From: Pseudovibrio sp. Ad37
GTDB taxonomy: Bacteria; Pseudomonadota; Alphaproteobacteria; Rhizobiales; Stappiaceae
Reading direction: 5' to 3'
DNA length: 64,000 nucleotides
NCBI RefSeq assembly: GCF_001623075.1
Contig: NZ_LMCF01000004.1
Coordinates: 38,206 to 102,205, forward strand
Part shown: piece by piece, positions 1-8,759 of the stretch
How positions within the stretch are numbered: the stretch's first letter is position 1
Layout of the letters: each line of letters starts with the position of its first letter
Position numbers and translations under genes: made by a program
Notes under the pieces: generated by a model
Told to the model about the DNA's origin: nothing
Databases searched by the model: none
Seen by the model: the letters and a program-made list of their open reading frames with translations, nothing else

Positions 1-2
1 CC

Positions 3-269
3 GTCCGCCTCACCCCCAGATCCTCCAAAGATCAAATTGAAAAGATAGGCGAGCAGTCCGATGACCGACCACTCGTGATGGCGCGCGTTCGCGCAGTGCC
101 AGAAAAAGGCGCTGCAAACAAAGCCGTTGCAGCCCTTTTTGCGAAAGCACTCTCTGTTCCCAAATCATTAGCAGAAGTGATTGCAGGTTCCACCGCCCGC
201 ATAAAAACACTACGTGTTTACAGCGAACCACAAGAGCTGCAAAAAAGGCTAGAAGATCATCTCTCCTAG
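3..269 (+). CDS. DUF167 (YggU) family protein, 5' end cut by window
   Basis: The reading frame is open from the window edge, so the start codon lies outside; 88 residues are visible, nearly the whole of a family usually about 100 aa long. The visible start (VRLTPRSSKDQI) and the central AVPEKGAANKAV stretch are typical of DUF167 proteins, small alpha/beta proteins of unknown function often encoded next to YggT-type membrane proteins. An internal GTG/ATG pair at 75-80 could be called as a start but would remove the first conserved strand. Function is not known beyond the family. Confidence 0.8.
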   Translation, partial: VRLTPRSSKDQIEKIGEQSDDRPLVMARVRAVPEKGAANKAVAALFAKALSVPKSLAEVIAGSTARIKTLRVYSEPQELQKRLEDHLS

Positions 270-334
270 CCTTCAAAGATAAATTCTGCGCGTACCCTGA
301 TCAGAAAACCAAATTCAGCTCTCAGGGATACGTT

Positions 335-526
335 TTAGTCTTCAAGCTTGCGCGCTTCTTCTTCCAACATAATCGGAATTCCATTCCGAATTGGATAGGC
401 CAGCTTCGCAGCGCGGGAGACCAGCTCCTGGTTCTCAGGATTGTACTCAAGCGTTGTCTTCGTCACAGGACAAACCAACAGCTCCAAAAGCCGACGGTCC
501 AGCTGTGGCGCTTCAAATTCGCTCAT
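335..526 (-). CDS. Trm112/YcaR family small protein
   Basis: A 63-residue protein beginning [10 protein letters not shown] with the family core [11 protein letters not shown] and the end motif [12 protein letters not shown]. Trm112 proteins are small zinc-ribbon-like folds; in eukaryotes they activate methyltransferases, while most bacterial members have no proven role. Only one cysteine remains here, so zinc binding through four cysteines is unlikely. An in-frame ATG at 541 would add five residues; I prefer 526 because a GAGGG lies just upstream. It is the last gene of a minus-strand series thioredoxin, Lon-domain protein, Trm112. Confidence 0.85.
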   Translation of the reverse strand: MSEFEAPQLDRRLLELLVCPVTKTTLEYNPENQELVSRAAKLAYPIRNGIPIMLEEEARKLED

Positions 527-559
527 AGAGCCCTCATTCATCTTTTGTCGTTACCTGCA

Positions 560-1249
560 TCACTGAAGCGTGCTGCCAGTACCACCATTGCCACGTGCCA
601 ACTCAACTTCAGCCAGCGCAATGAGCGTATCCGCGCGCACTTTCAGATTCTCTGTTTCCAACAGAGCCTGCTTCTCTTTTGGTCCATAAGGACTCATCAT
701 ACACAATGCATTGACCAATACCTCGGTCGAGGCAGAATTGACGCTATCCCAGTCCGCTTCAAGGTCATTCACACTCAAGTATTCTTTGAGCGTTGAAAGC
801 AGCAGATCTCGATCGACATCATCTTCTCCGATACCGGTCGTCAAATCACCAGCAAAGCGGGTCGCATCAACATGACCACGACGGAATGGGGCACGCTCTT
901 CCAGCTCACCACGAAACACAAAGCGAGAAACGCCAGACAATGTAATCAGATAGCGTCCATCACCACTTTCCTGAAACCCTGTAATGCGCCCCATACAGCC
1001 AACAGTGCAAAGTTTTGGCCTACCGGCCAACTCTTCATCACTAGTTTCAAACTGCGGCTGAATTACCCCAATCATGCGATCAGTACGCAAAGCACTGTCG
1101 ATCATCGACGTATAGCGCGGCTCAAATACATTGAGAGGCATGTGGGAGCGCGGGAGCAAGATAGCTCCCGGCAAAACAAACAACGGCACAACCTGCGGCA
1201 GATCATCCAGACCTGCGTAGGTCGCATTTCCAACAGTCATCGAGGCCAC
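560..1249 (-). CDS. Lon substrate-binding (LON) domain protein
   Basis: A 229-residue protein consisting of a stand-alone LON N-terminal domain without the ATPase or protease parts. The hallmarks are PLFVLPGAILLPRSHMPLNVFEPRY near the start (residues about 22-46) and the IGVIQPQ and TVGCMGRI strands that follow. Such proteins are common in alphaproteobacteria and are presumed to bind unfolded peptides; no catalytic function is known. The GTG at 1249 has a GGAG nine bases upstream; ATG at 1240 is the alternative start. It follows the thioredoxin gene by 34 nt, so co-transcription of a proteostasis pair is likely. Confidence 0.88.
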   Translation of the reverse strand: MASMTVGNATYAGLDDLPQVVPLFVLPGAILLPRSHMPLNVFEPRYTSMIDSALRTDRMIGVIQPQFETSDEELAGRPKLCTVGCMGRITGFQESGDGRYLITLSGVSRFVFRGELEERAPFRRGHVDATRFAGDLTTGIGEDDVDRDLLLSTLKEYLSVNDLEADWDSVNSASTEVLVNALCMMSPYGPKEKQALLETENLKVRADTLIALAEVELARGNGGTGSTLQ

Positions 1250-1283
1250 TTAAGTGCTCTCCGCTCTTATCATTAGGCCAAGA

Positions 1284-2282
1284 TTACGAGAATAAAATTG
1301 AGGAGAGTTTACGGCGACCATAAGCAGAACCCGCATCTTTAAAGCCCCATGCTTCAAAAAATTGCAGCAACTGCTTGCGCGCGCCATCTTCATTCCACTC
1401 ACGGTCACGGCGAATAATCTCAATCAGCTCATCAACAGCACCAGTCTTGTCCCCTTTACCGCCCAAAGCGAGCGCAAGATCAAAACGAGCCTGATGATCA
1501 TCAGCATTGGCTTCTACACGCTCACGCAACTCTGCAAGGTCATCAAGCCCTTCAGATTGCTCGGCGAGTTCAAGCGCAGCCTTCGCTGCTGCAAAATGCT
1601 GGGAGTTCTGCTCATCTTCCGGAATCATATCGAGCATCTGTTTTGCATGGTCTTTCTCACCAAGCGCCAGATAGCACATAGCAAGCCCACACAACGCCTG
1701 CACGTTGCCAGCGTCGATAGAAAGCGCGCTACCGTAAAGCTGCGCAGCTTCTGGATACCCTTCAGCATCACGAAGCTCATCAGCCTTCTCAAGCATCACT
1801 TCCAGATCACTTGGACCAATGTTTACGCCAATACGATCGAGAAACTTTTTAATTTCACCTTCGGTCTGCGCACCCATAAACCCGTCAACAGGCTGGCCAC
1901 CTTTAAACGCAAACACTGCAGGGATCGACTGAACACCCATCTGACCGGCAACTTCCGGATAATCTTCGATGTTCATCTTCACCAGCTTGAGAGCACCATT
2001 CGCTTCCTTGACGACTTTCTCAAGCGTCGGTGTAAGCTGCTTACAAGGACCACACCACGGCGCCCAGAAGTCAACAAGAACCACCTGATTACGGGAGCCC
2101 TCAATAACGTCCTGCACAAAGGTCTGAGTGGTCGTATCAACAATCAAGTCAGCAGCATTAACTGCTGGAGCTGCGGATGGAGATGCCGCACCAGCCTGTG
2201 TGTTGGTCTGGTAACCCCCTCCATATCCACCGCCAAGGGAGCCACCAAAGCTGCCACCTACGGAATAACCGGATCCACTCAT
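1284..2282 (-). CDS. thioredoxin-TPR co-chaperone (CnoX/YbbN family)
   Basis: A 332-residue protein with three parts: a glycine-rich N-terminal tail (residues 1-25, repeated GG/GGG with Ser and Tyr), a thioredoxin domain with a complete WCGPC active site at 76-80, and a C-terminal tetratricopeptide-like helical region (about 165-310). This is the CnoX/YbbN layout, a holdase that links chaperones and protects cysteines from oxidation. E. coli YbbN lacks a WCGPC site, whereas this protein has one, so it should be redox active. The glycine-rich head is low complexity and of unknown role. First gene of the thioredoxin/LON/Trm112 series. Confidence 0.9.
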   Translation of the reverse strand: MSGSGYSVGGSFGGSLGGGYGGGYQTNTQAGAASPSAAPAVNAADLIVDTTTQTFVQDVIEGSRNQVVLVDFWAPWCGPCKQLTPTLEKVVKEANGALKLVKMNIEDYPEVAGQMGVQSIPAVFAFKGGQPVDGFMGAQTEGEIKKFLDRIGVNIGPSDLEVMLEKADELRDAEGYPEAAQLYGSALSIDAGNVQALCGLAMCYLALGEKDHAKQMLDMIPEDEQNSQHFAAAKAALELAEQSEGLDDLAELRERVEANADDHQARFDLALALGGKGDKTGAVDELIEIIRRDREWNEDGARKQLLQFFEAWGFKDAGSAYGRRKLSSILFS

Positions 2283-2402
2283 TATTTTGACCCTTTACTG
2301 AACCGGGAGCTGCTCATATCAGCGCTCCTCATATCAAAATCTCTAACTGCTGCCTAAAATGGTCTTAGATGAGACCAATTACAATTGGCGATCACCCAGT
2401 TT

Positions 2403-2930
2403 TTATAGATCTTCAGTGACTTTCTGCGCCTCCGCAGAAACCGCAAGCACATTGACATCATGCCCACATGCCTTGGCAAACACCATCAGACCTTCCGCTG
2501 AAATCGCCGTTGAAGCATTATTTAGCAACGGATGGAAGTTCAAAACCTCCTGCTCCATCATATCTGCATCAAACACCACTGACACGCATTGTGCTTCCCG
2601 ATCATTGATCAGAGAGAACGGCGTGACGGACCCTGGAGTAACACCCAGCACCTCTTCAAGCAGATCAGCTTTGCCGAAAGAAACACGACCAGATGCACCA
2701 ATGATGCTCGAAATCTTCTTCAGATCTATCGTAGTATCATGAAGGGCCACGACCAAAAAGAGATTTCCCTTTTTGTCTTTAAGGAAGAGATTCTTAGTGT
2801 GCCCGCCTGGAATGCGGTCGTGCAGATCAGCCGATTCAGCAACCGTAAAAACCGGTTCATGATCAATTGTAGAAACCGGTATGTTCAAGTCTTCCAAAAA
2901 AGATATCAGTTGCGAACGGCTTGCTGGCAT
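2403..2930 (-). CDS. aminoacyl-tRNA editing protein, YbaK/ProX type
   Basis: A 175-residue YbaK/prolyl-tRNA deacylase domain protein. The family pattern can be seen in DHEPVFTVAES, GGHTKNLFLKDKKG, LGVTPGSVTPF and FHPLLNN. Free-standing ProX-type proteins hydrolyse mischarged Ala-tRNA(Pro) (or Cys-tRNA(Pro) in YbaK) in the cytosol. The frame is open for another 33 codons upstream to 3029, but that part looks non-conserved (MDRLPFSIGG...), so I start at the ATG of MPASRSQL. It stands alone between the thioredoxin gene and the peroxidase gene. The exact tRNA specificity cannot be read from sequence. Confidence 0.88.
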   Translation of the reverse strand: MPASRSQLISFLEDLNIPVSTIDHEPVFTVAESADLHDRIPGGHTKNLFLKDKKGNLFLVVALHDTTIDLKKISSIIGASGRVSFGKADLLEEVLGVTPGSVTPFSLINDREAQCVSVVFDADMMEQEVLNFHPLLNNASTAISAEGLMVFAKACGHDVNVLAVSAEAQKVTEDL

Positions 2931-3071
2931 GTAGAACGACCTCTCCCAAGTCTCTGAGGCAAACCAAGTGTTTGCCACATAAATACTGCACCGTTTTAAG
3001 CCACCTATAGAAAAAGGCAAGCGATCCATAAGAGCCGCCTGCCTCTAGCAAACCGAGGGCGAATAGTTTGC

Positions 3072-4136
3072 TTAGTGAGCCGTCATGGCTGACGGATCAG
3101 GGAGTGGTGTTGTGTTGGTCCGAACTGGCAGAATTGGATACTCCACGCTTGGCTGCTCTCCTGTAAGGGTCTTCAGGAAAACAGTAATTGCATCAATATC
3201 TTCTTCACTCAGCTCAGCGCCAAGCTGAGAACTGGCCATAATAGAAACCGCCTGCTTCAAATCCCAAACCTTGCCAGAATGGAAGTAAGGAGCAGTCAGA
3301 TCGATATTGCGCAGCGGTGAAGCACGGAAAACGTATTCCTCCTCGGCAGTTTGAGTAACAGCAAACCGGCCTTTGTCGTTGACTGGAAGAATATCTGCAC
3401 CCGGCTTTTCAACCACGCCGAATGGATAGTACCCCTCACCACCAATGTTCACACCGCCATGACAAGCGGCACACCCGGTGTCCATAAATACCTGCAGTCC
3501 CTGCTTTTCCTGCGCATTGAGAGCGTTTTCATTGCCCTCAAGGAACAGATCAAACTTGGAAGCAGGCGTAATCAAAGTAGCCTCATACGCTTCAATTGCC
3601 TTCGCCATATTGTCGAAGTTCGCCGGCAATTCCTCACCCGGGAATGCTCTTGAAAACTGCTCGGTGTATCCCGGCATACTGTTCAGAACAGCTTCAACCC
3701 GCTCTGGCGTGCTGGCCATTTCAACACCAGCTTGCACCGGGCCTTTGGCTTGCTCTTTCAAATCTTCTGCACGACCATCCCAAAACTGGGCAAGGTTGAA
3801 CACAGCATTCAACACGGTGGGTGCGTTACGAGGCCCCTTTTGCCATCCATGGCCGATGGATGTTTCCAGATTATCATCCCCACCCATGCCGAGATTGTGG
3901 CAGCTGTTGCACGACAGCAATCCCGAAAGCGACAATCGCGGATCAAAGAAGAGCTGACGCCCAAGATCAATTTTTTCGCGGGTAATCGTGTTGTTTTTAA
4001 CACTAGGTACAGCGTGCGGGATCGGCTTGAAGTAAGAACGCGCCTCTTCCAGCAACTCAGATTGAGCAAAAGCTCCTCCCTGAACAGCCATGCTGAAAAC
4101 AGATGCGCCAATCAATGTCTTAATTATTGCTCGCAT
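3072..4136 (-). CDS. di-haem cytochrome c peroxidase (CcpA/MauG family), periplasmic
   Basis: A 354-residue exported protein. After a signal peptide (residues 1-24, cleavage after GAFA) come two c-type haem sites: CNSCH at 76-80 and CAACH at 222-226. This is the layout of bacterial di-haem peroxidases that reduce hydrogen peroxide with electrons from small cytochromes or cupredoxins. The ATG at 4136 is chosen because GGAGG sits seven bases upstream; the longer frame to 4202 adds a non-signal-like tail. No electron donor gene is adjacent. It is preceded by a long AT-rich gap, so it probably has its own promoter. MauG-like oxygenase activity is a less likely alternative. Confidence 0.92.
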   Translation of the reverse strand: MRAIIKTLIGASVFSMAVQGGAFAQSELLEEARSYFKPIPHAVPSVKNNTITREKIDLGRQLFFDPRLSLSGLLSCNSCHNLGMGGDDNLETSIGHGWQKGPRNAPTVLNAVFNLAQFWDGRAEDLKEQAKGPVQAGVEMASTPERVEAVLNSMPGYTEQFSRAFPGEELPANFDNMAKAIEAYEATLITPASKFDLFLEGNENALNAQEKQGLQVFMDTGCAACHGGVNIGGEGYYPFGVVEKPGADILPVNDKGRFAVTQTAEEEYVFRASPLRNIDLTAPYFHSGKVWDLKQAVSIMASSQLGAELSEEDIDAITVFLKTLTGEQPSVEYPILPVRTNTTPLPDPSAMTAH

Positions 4137-4911
4137 GAAATCCTCCATCATCACGAGATAATGGAGTTTAGAACCACTACAAACAAAAGCACATTGATGC
4201 AACCGCTTGACATTTACTATGGTAATATCAAAATTTTCGTCAGGTTATAACGCGTAGATACCATCGAATATATTTAGATATACAAAAAATACTTGAAATA
4301 TGAATTCTAACAATACTTATTAATACTATAAAAGTTGCAAATTATAATTAGGGGACATACACGAAGCAGCCTTCCCTACACTTAGAATAACTCTAATATA
4401 GACAAAAAATTGAGGGCTTTGGCCGTGTGCAACTTATGTTTCTCAAGGGCATGTACTTCTCCCTCAAAACGTTCTCTTAGAATATACTAATGCACGACTG
4501 CGACATACTGCCCCCAATTACAAATTGTGATCCTGACGACGTCTGAATGTTGTTCTTAGCCATCCTCGCTAATGTCCATTCTGAATGTGATTTAAAAAAA
4601 TCCTGATCTTATTGAGATATATGAGGGAACCTGTTTCTTTTTCATGCATCCCATCCACTGCCTCGGACAAAATCACATAGGTTATTTTACTCGAGTGCAA
4701 TTATTTCCACAACGATCGAACAACTCCATAAAACAATCTATCTTATTGTTATATAACATTTTTTATGAGATACCTCACAACCTCCACACCCACAAGCTTT
4801 GGGAAACCCCACAATGAATTTCAAATTCCTTGTTGCATTCACCCCGAGCTTTTGTCATATAGCTCCCACCTCACCGACGGGGCCGCAACAAACGGCTCTA
4901 GCGAAACAGAT
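4137..4911. other. AT-rich intergenic gap, no gene seen
   Basis: About 775 nt of clearly AT-rich DNA upstream of the peroxidase gene and before the first tRNA. I find no frame with coding character, no tRNA and no strong hairpin with a T-run. It must hold the promoter of the peroxidase gene and that of the tRNA pair, but I cannot point to exact boxes. Confidence 0.5.
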
Positions 4912-4986
4912 GCGGGCGTAGCTCAGGGGTAGAGCATAACCTTGCCAAGGTTAGGGTCGTGAGTTCGAATCTCATCGCCCGCTCCA
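4912..4986 (+). tRNA. tRNA-Gly(GCC), copy 1
   Basis: A 75-nt cloverleaf with acceptor GCGGGCG pairing with CGCCCGC, discriminator T and an encoded CCA at 4984-4986. The anticodon loop TTGCCAA gives GCC, reading GGC/GGU glycine codons. The T-stem is GTGAG/CTCAT around TTCGAAT. It is followed 48 nt later by a near-identical second copy. Confidence 0.97.
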
Positions 4987-5034
4987 GTTTCTCTAAGAAA
5001 CTGAGTTTTCGCGAAGTTGGAATTTTTTGGATAT

Positions 5035-5109
5035 GCGGGCGTAGCTCAGGGGTAGAGCATAACCTTGCCAAGGTTAGGGTCGGGCGTTCGAATCGCCTCG
5101 CCCGCTCCA
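5035..5109 (+). tRNA. tRNA-Gly(GCC), copy 2
   Basis: Identical to the upstream copy in acceptor, D-arm and anticodon arm, with an encoded CCA at 5107-5109. The T-stem is instead GGGCG/CGCCT. Both strands of the stem have changed together, so pairing is kept. The pair is probably one transcript ending at the terminator at 5123-5143. Confidence 0.97.
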
Positions 5110-5122
5110 AAAAAACAAAACA

Positions 5123-5143
5123 ACCGCCGCAAGGCGGTTTTTT
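5123..5143 (+). terminator. terminator of the tRNA-Gly pair
   Basis: Stem ACCGCC / GGCGGT with a GCAA tetraloop, followed by a run of six T. It lies 14 nt after the CCA of the second tRNA. Confidence 0.85.
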
Positions 5144-5184
5144 GTTATCTGCACTTCTCCATCCCTTTCAAAGCCTTAAGCAAA

Positions 5185-6297
5185 TTATTCCTCTTCAAGC
5201 CAAGGAGGAAATGGTGTGTTTTCAGCAGACATGATATTCATGAACCGGGCCTGGAAATAATCTGTGCGTCCCAACACCGGTAGAAACTTTTGCCTGAACA
5301 GACGGATCGCTGTGTTGTTTGACGCCAAAAACCGTGTGCCGGTATCAACTGTTTTCAAAACCTCCGCGGCAACAGGTCGTCGATCCAACATATATTGATG
5401 CGTATGCCCGGTAGAAACTTGCCACGCCAGCCACGCAGCATCCTCAATCCCTAAGTTCATCCCTCTACCTCCAAAGGGAGAGTGCACATGCGCAGCATCT
5501 CCCACCAGAAAGACCCGCCCTTTCTGATAGAGATTGGCCAGTCGGTGAGAGATCCGGAAAGAAGACTTCCAATTGACTTTGATAACTTTCAAAATCGGCG
5601 GCATAGTCTCAAGTGGATCAGAGTGATCGGCAACAATGCGCGCCCGTGTCGCAGAAAATGGAATGACACCGAAGATATTTGGTGACCTGTCAAACATCGT
5701 CGGCCCATCCATCGTCAGGGTCGGCTCCAACTCCACATCGGCCAACCCCCAATCTTGCGGATACGAACTACCGGAAAAGGTGAGCCCTATTTGTGAGCGA
5801 ACAATTGAATGCGCGCCATCTGCACTAATCACCATGGGTGGGTGAAACACCTCCTCATCACCGCTACTAGTTTGTATAACTGCAGTGACGACCTCATCCT
5901 CCTGCTCCAGCTTGACCAGTTCACACTCCCGCTCAACCGGTACTCCCAGCTCTGTCAGATGTCGTTCAAGAACAGTTTCAGTCTCATATTGCGGCAGGGC
6001 CAGCATAAAATTAAATGGCCCATCTAAATCTGAGAGATCAACTTCCAAAAGCTCATCGCTTGGCCCACGAAAGTGGACATGGTTCATCCGCCATCCCTTA
6101 TGCAACAGTTTGTCTGTCACTCCAGATGGCTGCAGGATTTGGAGGGTTCGGGGATTAATGGCAAGTGCGCGAGATTGAGCGTGAGGGCGCGAGTTCTTAT
6201 CAATGATACGAGGCGTAAAGCCGCGCCGCTTCAGCTCAATTGCGGCAGTCAGCCCACTGGGCCCTGCCCCAACAATCAGAATGCGTCCTCTTTGCAT
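5185..6297 (-). CDS. FAD-dependent aromatic-ring-type monooxygenase
   Basis: A 370-residue class A flavoprotein monooxygenase of the PheA/TfdB/UbiH group. It has the dinucleotide motif GAGPSG at residues 10-15, the DG motif (SADGAHSIVR) near 160 and the second FAD motif GDAAHVHSPFGGRGMN at about 266. Such enzymes use NAD(P)H and oxygen to hydroxylate aromatic or polyketide-like substrates; the substrate here is unknown. Start ATG 6297 is favoured because GGTAGG lies six bases upstream; ATG 6303 directly abuts that site. It is divergent from the YchJ-like gene. At 370 aa it lacks the long C-terminal thioredoxin-like domain of phenol hydroxylases. Confidence 0.88.
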   Translation of the reverse strand: MQRGRILIVGAGPSGLTAAIELKRRGFTPRIIDKNSRPHAQSRALAINPRTLQILQPSGVTDKLLHKGWRMNHVHFRGPSDELLEVDLSDLDGPFNFMLALPQYETETVLERHLTELGVPVERECELVKLEQEDEVVTAVIQTSSGDEEVFHPPMVISADGAHSIVRSQIGLTFSGSSYPQDWGLADVELEPTLTMDGPTMFDRSPNIFGVIPFSATRARIVADHSDPLETMPPILKVIKVNWKSSFRISHRLANLYQKGRVFLVGDAAHVHSPFGGRGMNLGIEDAAWLAWQVSTGHTHQYMLDRRPVAAEVLKTVDTGTRFLASNNTAIRLFRQKFLPVLGRTDYFQARFMNIMSAENTPFPPWLEEE

Positions 6298-6471
6298 TGC
6301 CATCCTACCGTACACAGGGCTTGTTGTTGCAAGCTTATGCAAAAGACGCTGTTGGAGCGTTGAACCAGTAAGGCGAACTTTAATCACTCTTGGAGGAGCT
6401 TGTTTGCCCTTCTTGACCTGGCTTCAAAATTGTCGTTTAGCTGCCTTCCAAGCTCTATAGGATGGTATTCG

Positions 6472-6879
6472 ATGACAACACCTTGCCCTTGCAAGTCAGG
6501 AAAAGACTTTGAAATCTGTTGCCAGCCTTTTCTGGAAGGCAAGGCCCTGCCTGAAACTGCAGAGCAGCTCATGCGCTCACGTTACAGCGCTTATGCCACA
6601 AAAAGCATTGATTACCTGAAAGACACATTGTGGCCCCGCTACCAAAAAACTTTCAACTCAATTGAGGTCGCAGAATATGCTGCTCAAACTCAATGGATAG
6701 GGCTCGAGATTCTGGACACTGATAAGGGGCAGCTAGGCAATGCAAAAGGCAGCGTCCTCTTCTGCGCCAAATACCTTGCCCATGGCCAAGTCGGAGAACA
6801 GAGAGAACTGAGCCTATTCAAAAAACGTAAAGGCCATTGGTATTACGTTGAACCAATGGAAGAAGGCGCCCGCCTCTGA
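6472..6879 (+). CDS. YchJ-family protein with N-terminal SEC-C zinc motif
   Basis: A 135-residue protein that begins with the SEC-C zinc-binding pattern CPCKSGKDFEICCQPF (Cys 5, 7, 16, 17), followed by the YchJ signature RSRYSAYATKSIDYL and the C-terminal FKKRKGHWYYVE. YchJ proteins have an NTF2-like fold and no proven function. The frame opens earlier (6400), but MTTPCPCKSG is where family similarity starts. Its 5' end faces the divergent monooxygenase gene, about 175 nt away. Confidence 0.88.
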   Translation: MTTPCPCKSGKDFEICCQPFLEGKALPETAEQLMRSRYSAYATKSIDYLKDTLWPRYQKTFNSIEVAEYAAQTQWIGLEILDTDKGQLGNAKGSVLFCAKYLAHGQVGEQRELSLFKKRKGHWYYVEPMEEGARL

Positions 6880-7452
6880 ACCTTACAGCCTGATCCAGAA
6901 AAGGCCGATCATAAAAACGGGCTCGCGATAAGAGCTACCGTCAACTTCTCTGCGCCTCCATCGGCAGCGACCATCTCCCCGATGCAAGCAAGGGCGTAAG
7001 CTCAGCCCTGCAAGCCAACTTCAATACCCACCCAAGTCTGCAAATTGCTCTGCCAACGCCTAAAAACAGCGGTCTCGGACTGCTCATCTTCAGACGGCGC
7101 ACAAGCCTTCCCTCAGCTCATCATACCAATGACCGAACCAAAACTGAGGCTTGCCAAGATATTTTACAACAGTTGGTAGCATAAGATGCCAATAAATGAA
7201 AACGTCGTTTCCCTATATTTCCGCGACGTTCCCAGTACACCAGCACGAGTTTCCCACACCTTTAGGTTGCTTCATTAATAGCCGCATTCCGCAGGGAAAA
7301 GGCCCTTTGCGTAACGGTTTAGTCGAATACCGACAAGATTCAGACAAACTTCGTTACATCCAAATTTATTAAAATTAGAAAAAAACCATTTCAAAGTATC
7401 TACACATATGTGTATGTCACACAAATATGAGTATCGGCTAGGAAGTAACTAA
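6880..7452. other. intergenic gap with a start-less open frame
   Basis: About 570 nt between the YchJ-like gene and the orphan gene at 7453. On the plus strand one frame stays open from 6915 to a TAA at 7182-7184 (89 codons) with coding-like composition (for example ALQANFNTHPSLQ, GLGLLIFRRR) but no ATG or GTG near its start and a stop directly before it. It may be the decayed 3' end of a gene; I could not assign a family. The rest (7185-7452) is AT-rich and presumably holds the promoter of the next gene. Confidence 0.35.
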
Positions 7453-7881
7453 ATGAACGTAGTTCACGCTAACAGAGCGGAGTTTATGAAGTGGCGATCA
7501 ATAATACAGAACACACCTAATACTGTAGGATCTGGGTGTGAAATTTATGAATCTACTAAGGAGCTCCACCTAAATGATGGATCTTTAGTATTAATTAGCA
7601 AACCCAACCAAGATTGCACAACAATATTACAAAATTTCTCTAAGAAAGATCTTTCAGAAATCCAGTACTTGCAGTTCCGCGCCTACAAACTCGTTGAACC
7701 AGGCTTTGGAGGACGGCGATACTGGGCTGTTAAAGTCATCGCTGGGAAACACCCTAAGAACCCCGGGTTACGGTTGTTGGTCGTTGGCTGGGTCAAGGGC
7801 ACGACCATGAAACGAGCCTTCAACGAAATCAAAAAAGTACTAAAGGGCGACGCCCAAATTTGCGAAGACCCGCGTCTATAA
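7453..7881 (+). CDS. unknown 142-residue protein
   Basis: I do not recognise this protein. The ATG has AGGAAG nine bases upstream. The first 70 residues are coded by AT-rich DNA (MNVVHANRAEFMKW... with DGSLVLISKP), while the second half (YKLVEPGFGGRRYWAVKVIAG, LRLLVVGWVKGTTMKRAFNEIKK) has the composition of neighbouring genes. No signal peptide or membrane segment is seen. It is basic towards its end. It stands alone between an AT-rich gap and the convergent TfoX-like gene; the composition shift suggests an acquired or rearranged gene, which is inference only. Confidence 0.65.
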   Translation: MNVVHANRAEFMKWRSIIQNTPNTVGSGCEIYESTKELHLNDGSLVLISKPNQDCTTILQNFSKKDLSEIQYLQFRAYKLVEPGFGGRRYWAVKVIAGKHPKNPGLRLLVVGWVKGTTMKRAFNEIKKVLKGDAQICEDPRL

Positions 7882-7958
7882 GATCAGCAACCGACAAAGC
7901 TGTGACGCTCATATGAAGGCGCTGACATTGAAGGCGATCAGATTATGATCAACCTGCG

Positions 7959-8318
7959 TCAGCCTTTTCCTTTCAACTGTTTGGCTGGCAGTCCAGCGAC
8001 AAAACTCATACTGAGCGAAATCCATTCTCTAAGCGCCGCCTGATCACACACCTCAGCAGCCACAAACACCAATCCTCCCATTCGGCGACCACCAAGCTCA
8101 ACAATCTCAGCCCCCTCTCGGCCGAGCGCTTCCGCTTCATTGTCTTTTCCAACACGAAACATAAAGCGAGCCTCTTCACTCTTAATACGGTGCGCCCCGG
8201 CCAGCATGTTCCCATCCAGAAAAAAGCACAGCCCACCCATCATCCGCTTCTCCGAAATCCCCATAATGCCTTCCAACTCCTCACGAAGCCAATCACCAAG
8301 TTCCTCATCATAAGCCAC
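7959..8318 (-). CDS. TfoX N-terminal domain protein
   Basis: A 119-residue protein matching the TfoX_N family: the conserved KRMMGGLCFFLDGNMLAG, FMFRVGKDN and GRRMGGLVFV segments are all present. In Gammaproteobacteria the full-length TfoX regulates competence; short TfoX_N-only proteins in alphaproteobacteria have no established role. The start is a GTG at 8318. It overlaps the upstream 75-codon frame (8308-8535) by 11 nt, which suggests translational coupling if that small gene is real. Confidence 0.85.
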   Translation of the reverse strand: MAYDEELGDWLREELEGIMGISEKRMMGGLCFFLDGNMLAGAHRIKSEEARFMFRVGKDNEAEALGREGAEIVELGGRRMGGLVFVAAEVCDQAALREWISLSMSFVAGLPAKQLKGKG

Positions 8319-8535
8319 TAGAGCACCCTTCCAGCGTGATTGTCTTAGCCATTTTACAGACTAATACAGTCAGCACCTCACCAAGAGGAGCCGGTCCCTG
8401 CTCAGTTTGGGCGGATGCAGGGACCGGCGCAAGCTGCACGGCAGAAGGGAGGCGTCCCTCTAACACCGCGAGGCGGCGGCGCAGCTCTGCAATTTGCGAT
8501 GTTTTCGCGTTCATATCACTCTCGGTAAATTTCAT
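8308..8535 (-). CDS. small hypothetical protein, possible coiled coil
   Basis: A 75-residue frame whose first 30 residues (SQIAELRRRLAVLEGRLP) show a heptad-like Leu/Ile spacing as in short coiled coils, followed by an Ala/Pro-rich middle. No family recognised. ATG at 8535 or 8514 are possible starts. Its 3' end overlaps the GTG start of the TfoX-like gene by 11 nt, the main reason to consider it real. Confidence 0.5.
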   Translation of the reverse strand: MKFTESDMNAKTSQIAELRRRLAVLEGRLPSAVQLAPVPASAQTEQGPAPLGEVLTVLVCKMAKTITLEGCSSGL

Positions 8536-8759
8536 TTTGTTCTCTATATGTTCTTATATTGATTCCGTCAAATCGCACAGGAGTCAAGCATCAAAAACTG
8601 CGAGAGTATTAAAACAAGAATCTCAAAAACTTCAAGATCCAGCTAAGCCTCTGTTTTAACACAGGGACAAATCAACACGACAACACCACAGAACAGCATT
8701 CCGAAAATATTAATTTTCATACTAGTAATAATTGACCAGAAATAATTAAGGCGTACCGC

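Noticed and set aside
1362..2357. 331-residue plus-strand frame opposite the thioredoxin gene
   Set aside because: Antisense to a clear thioredoxin-TPR gene and lacking family motifs.
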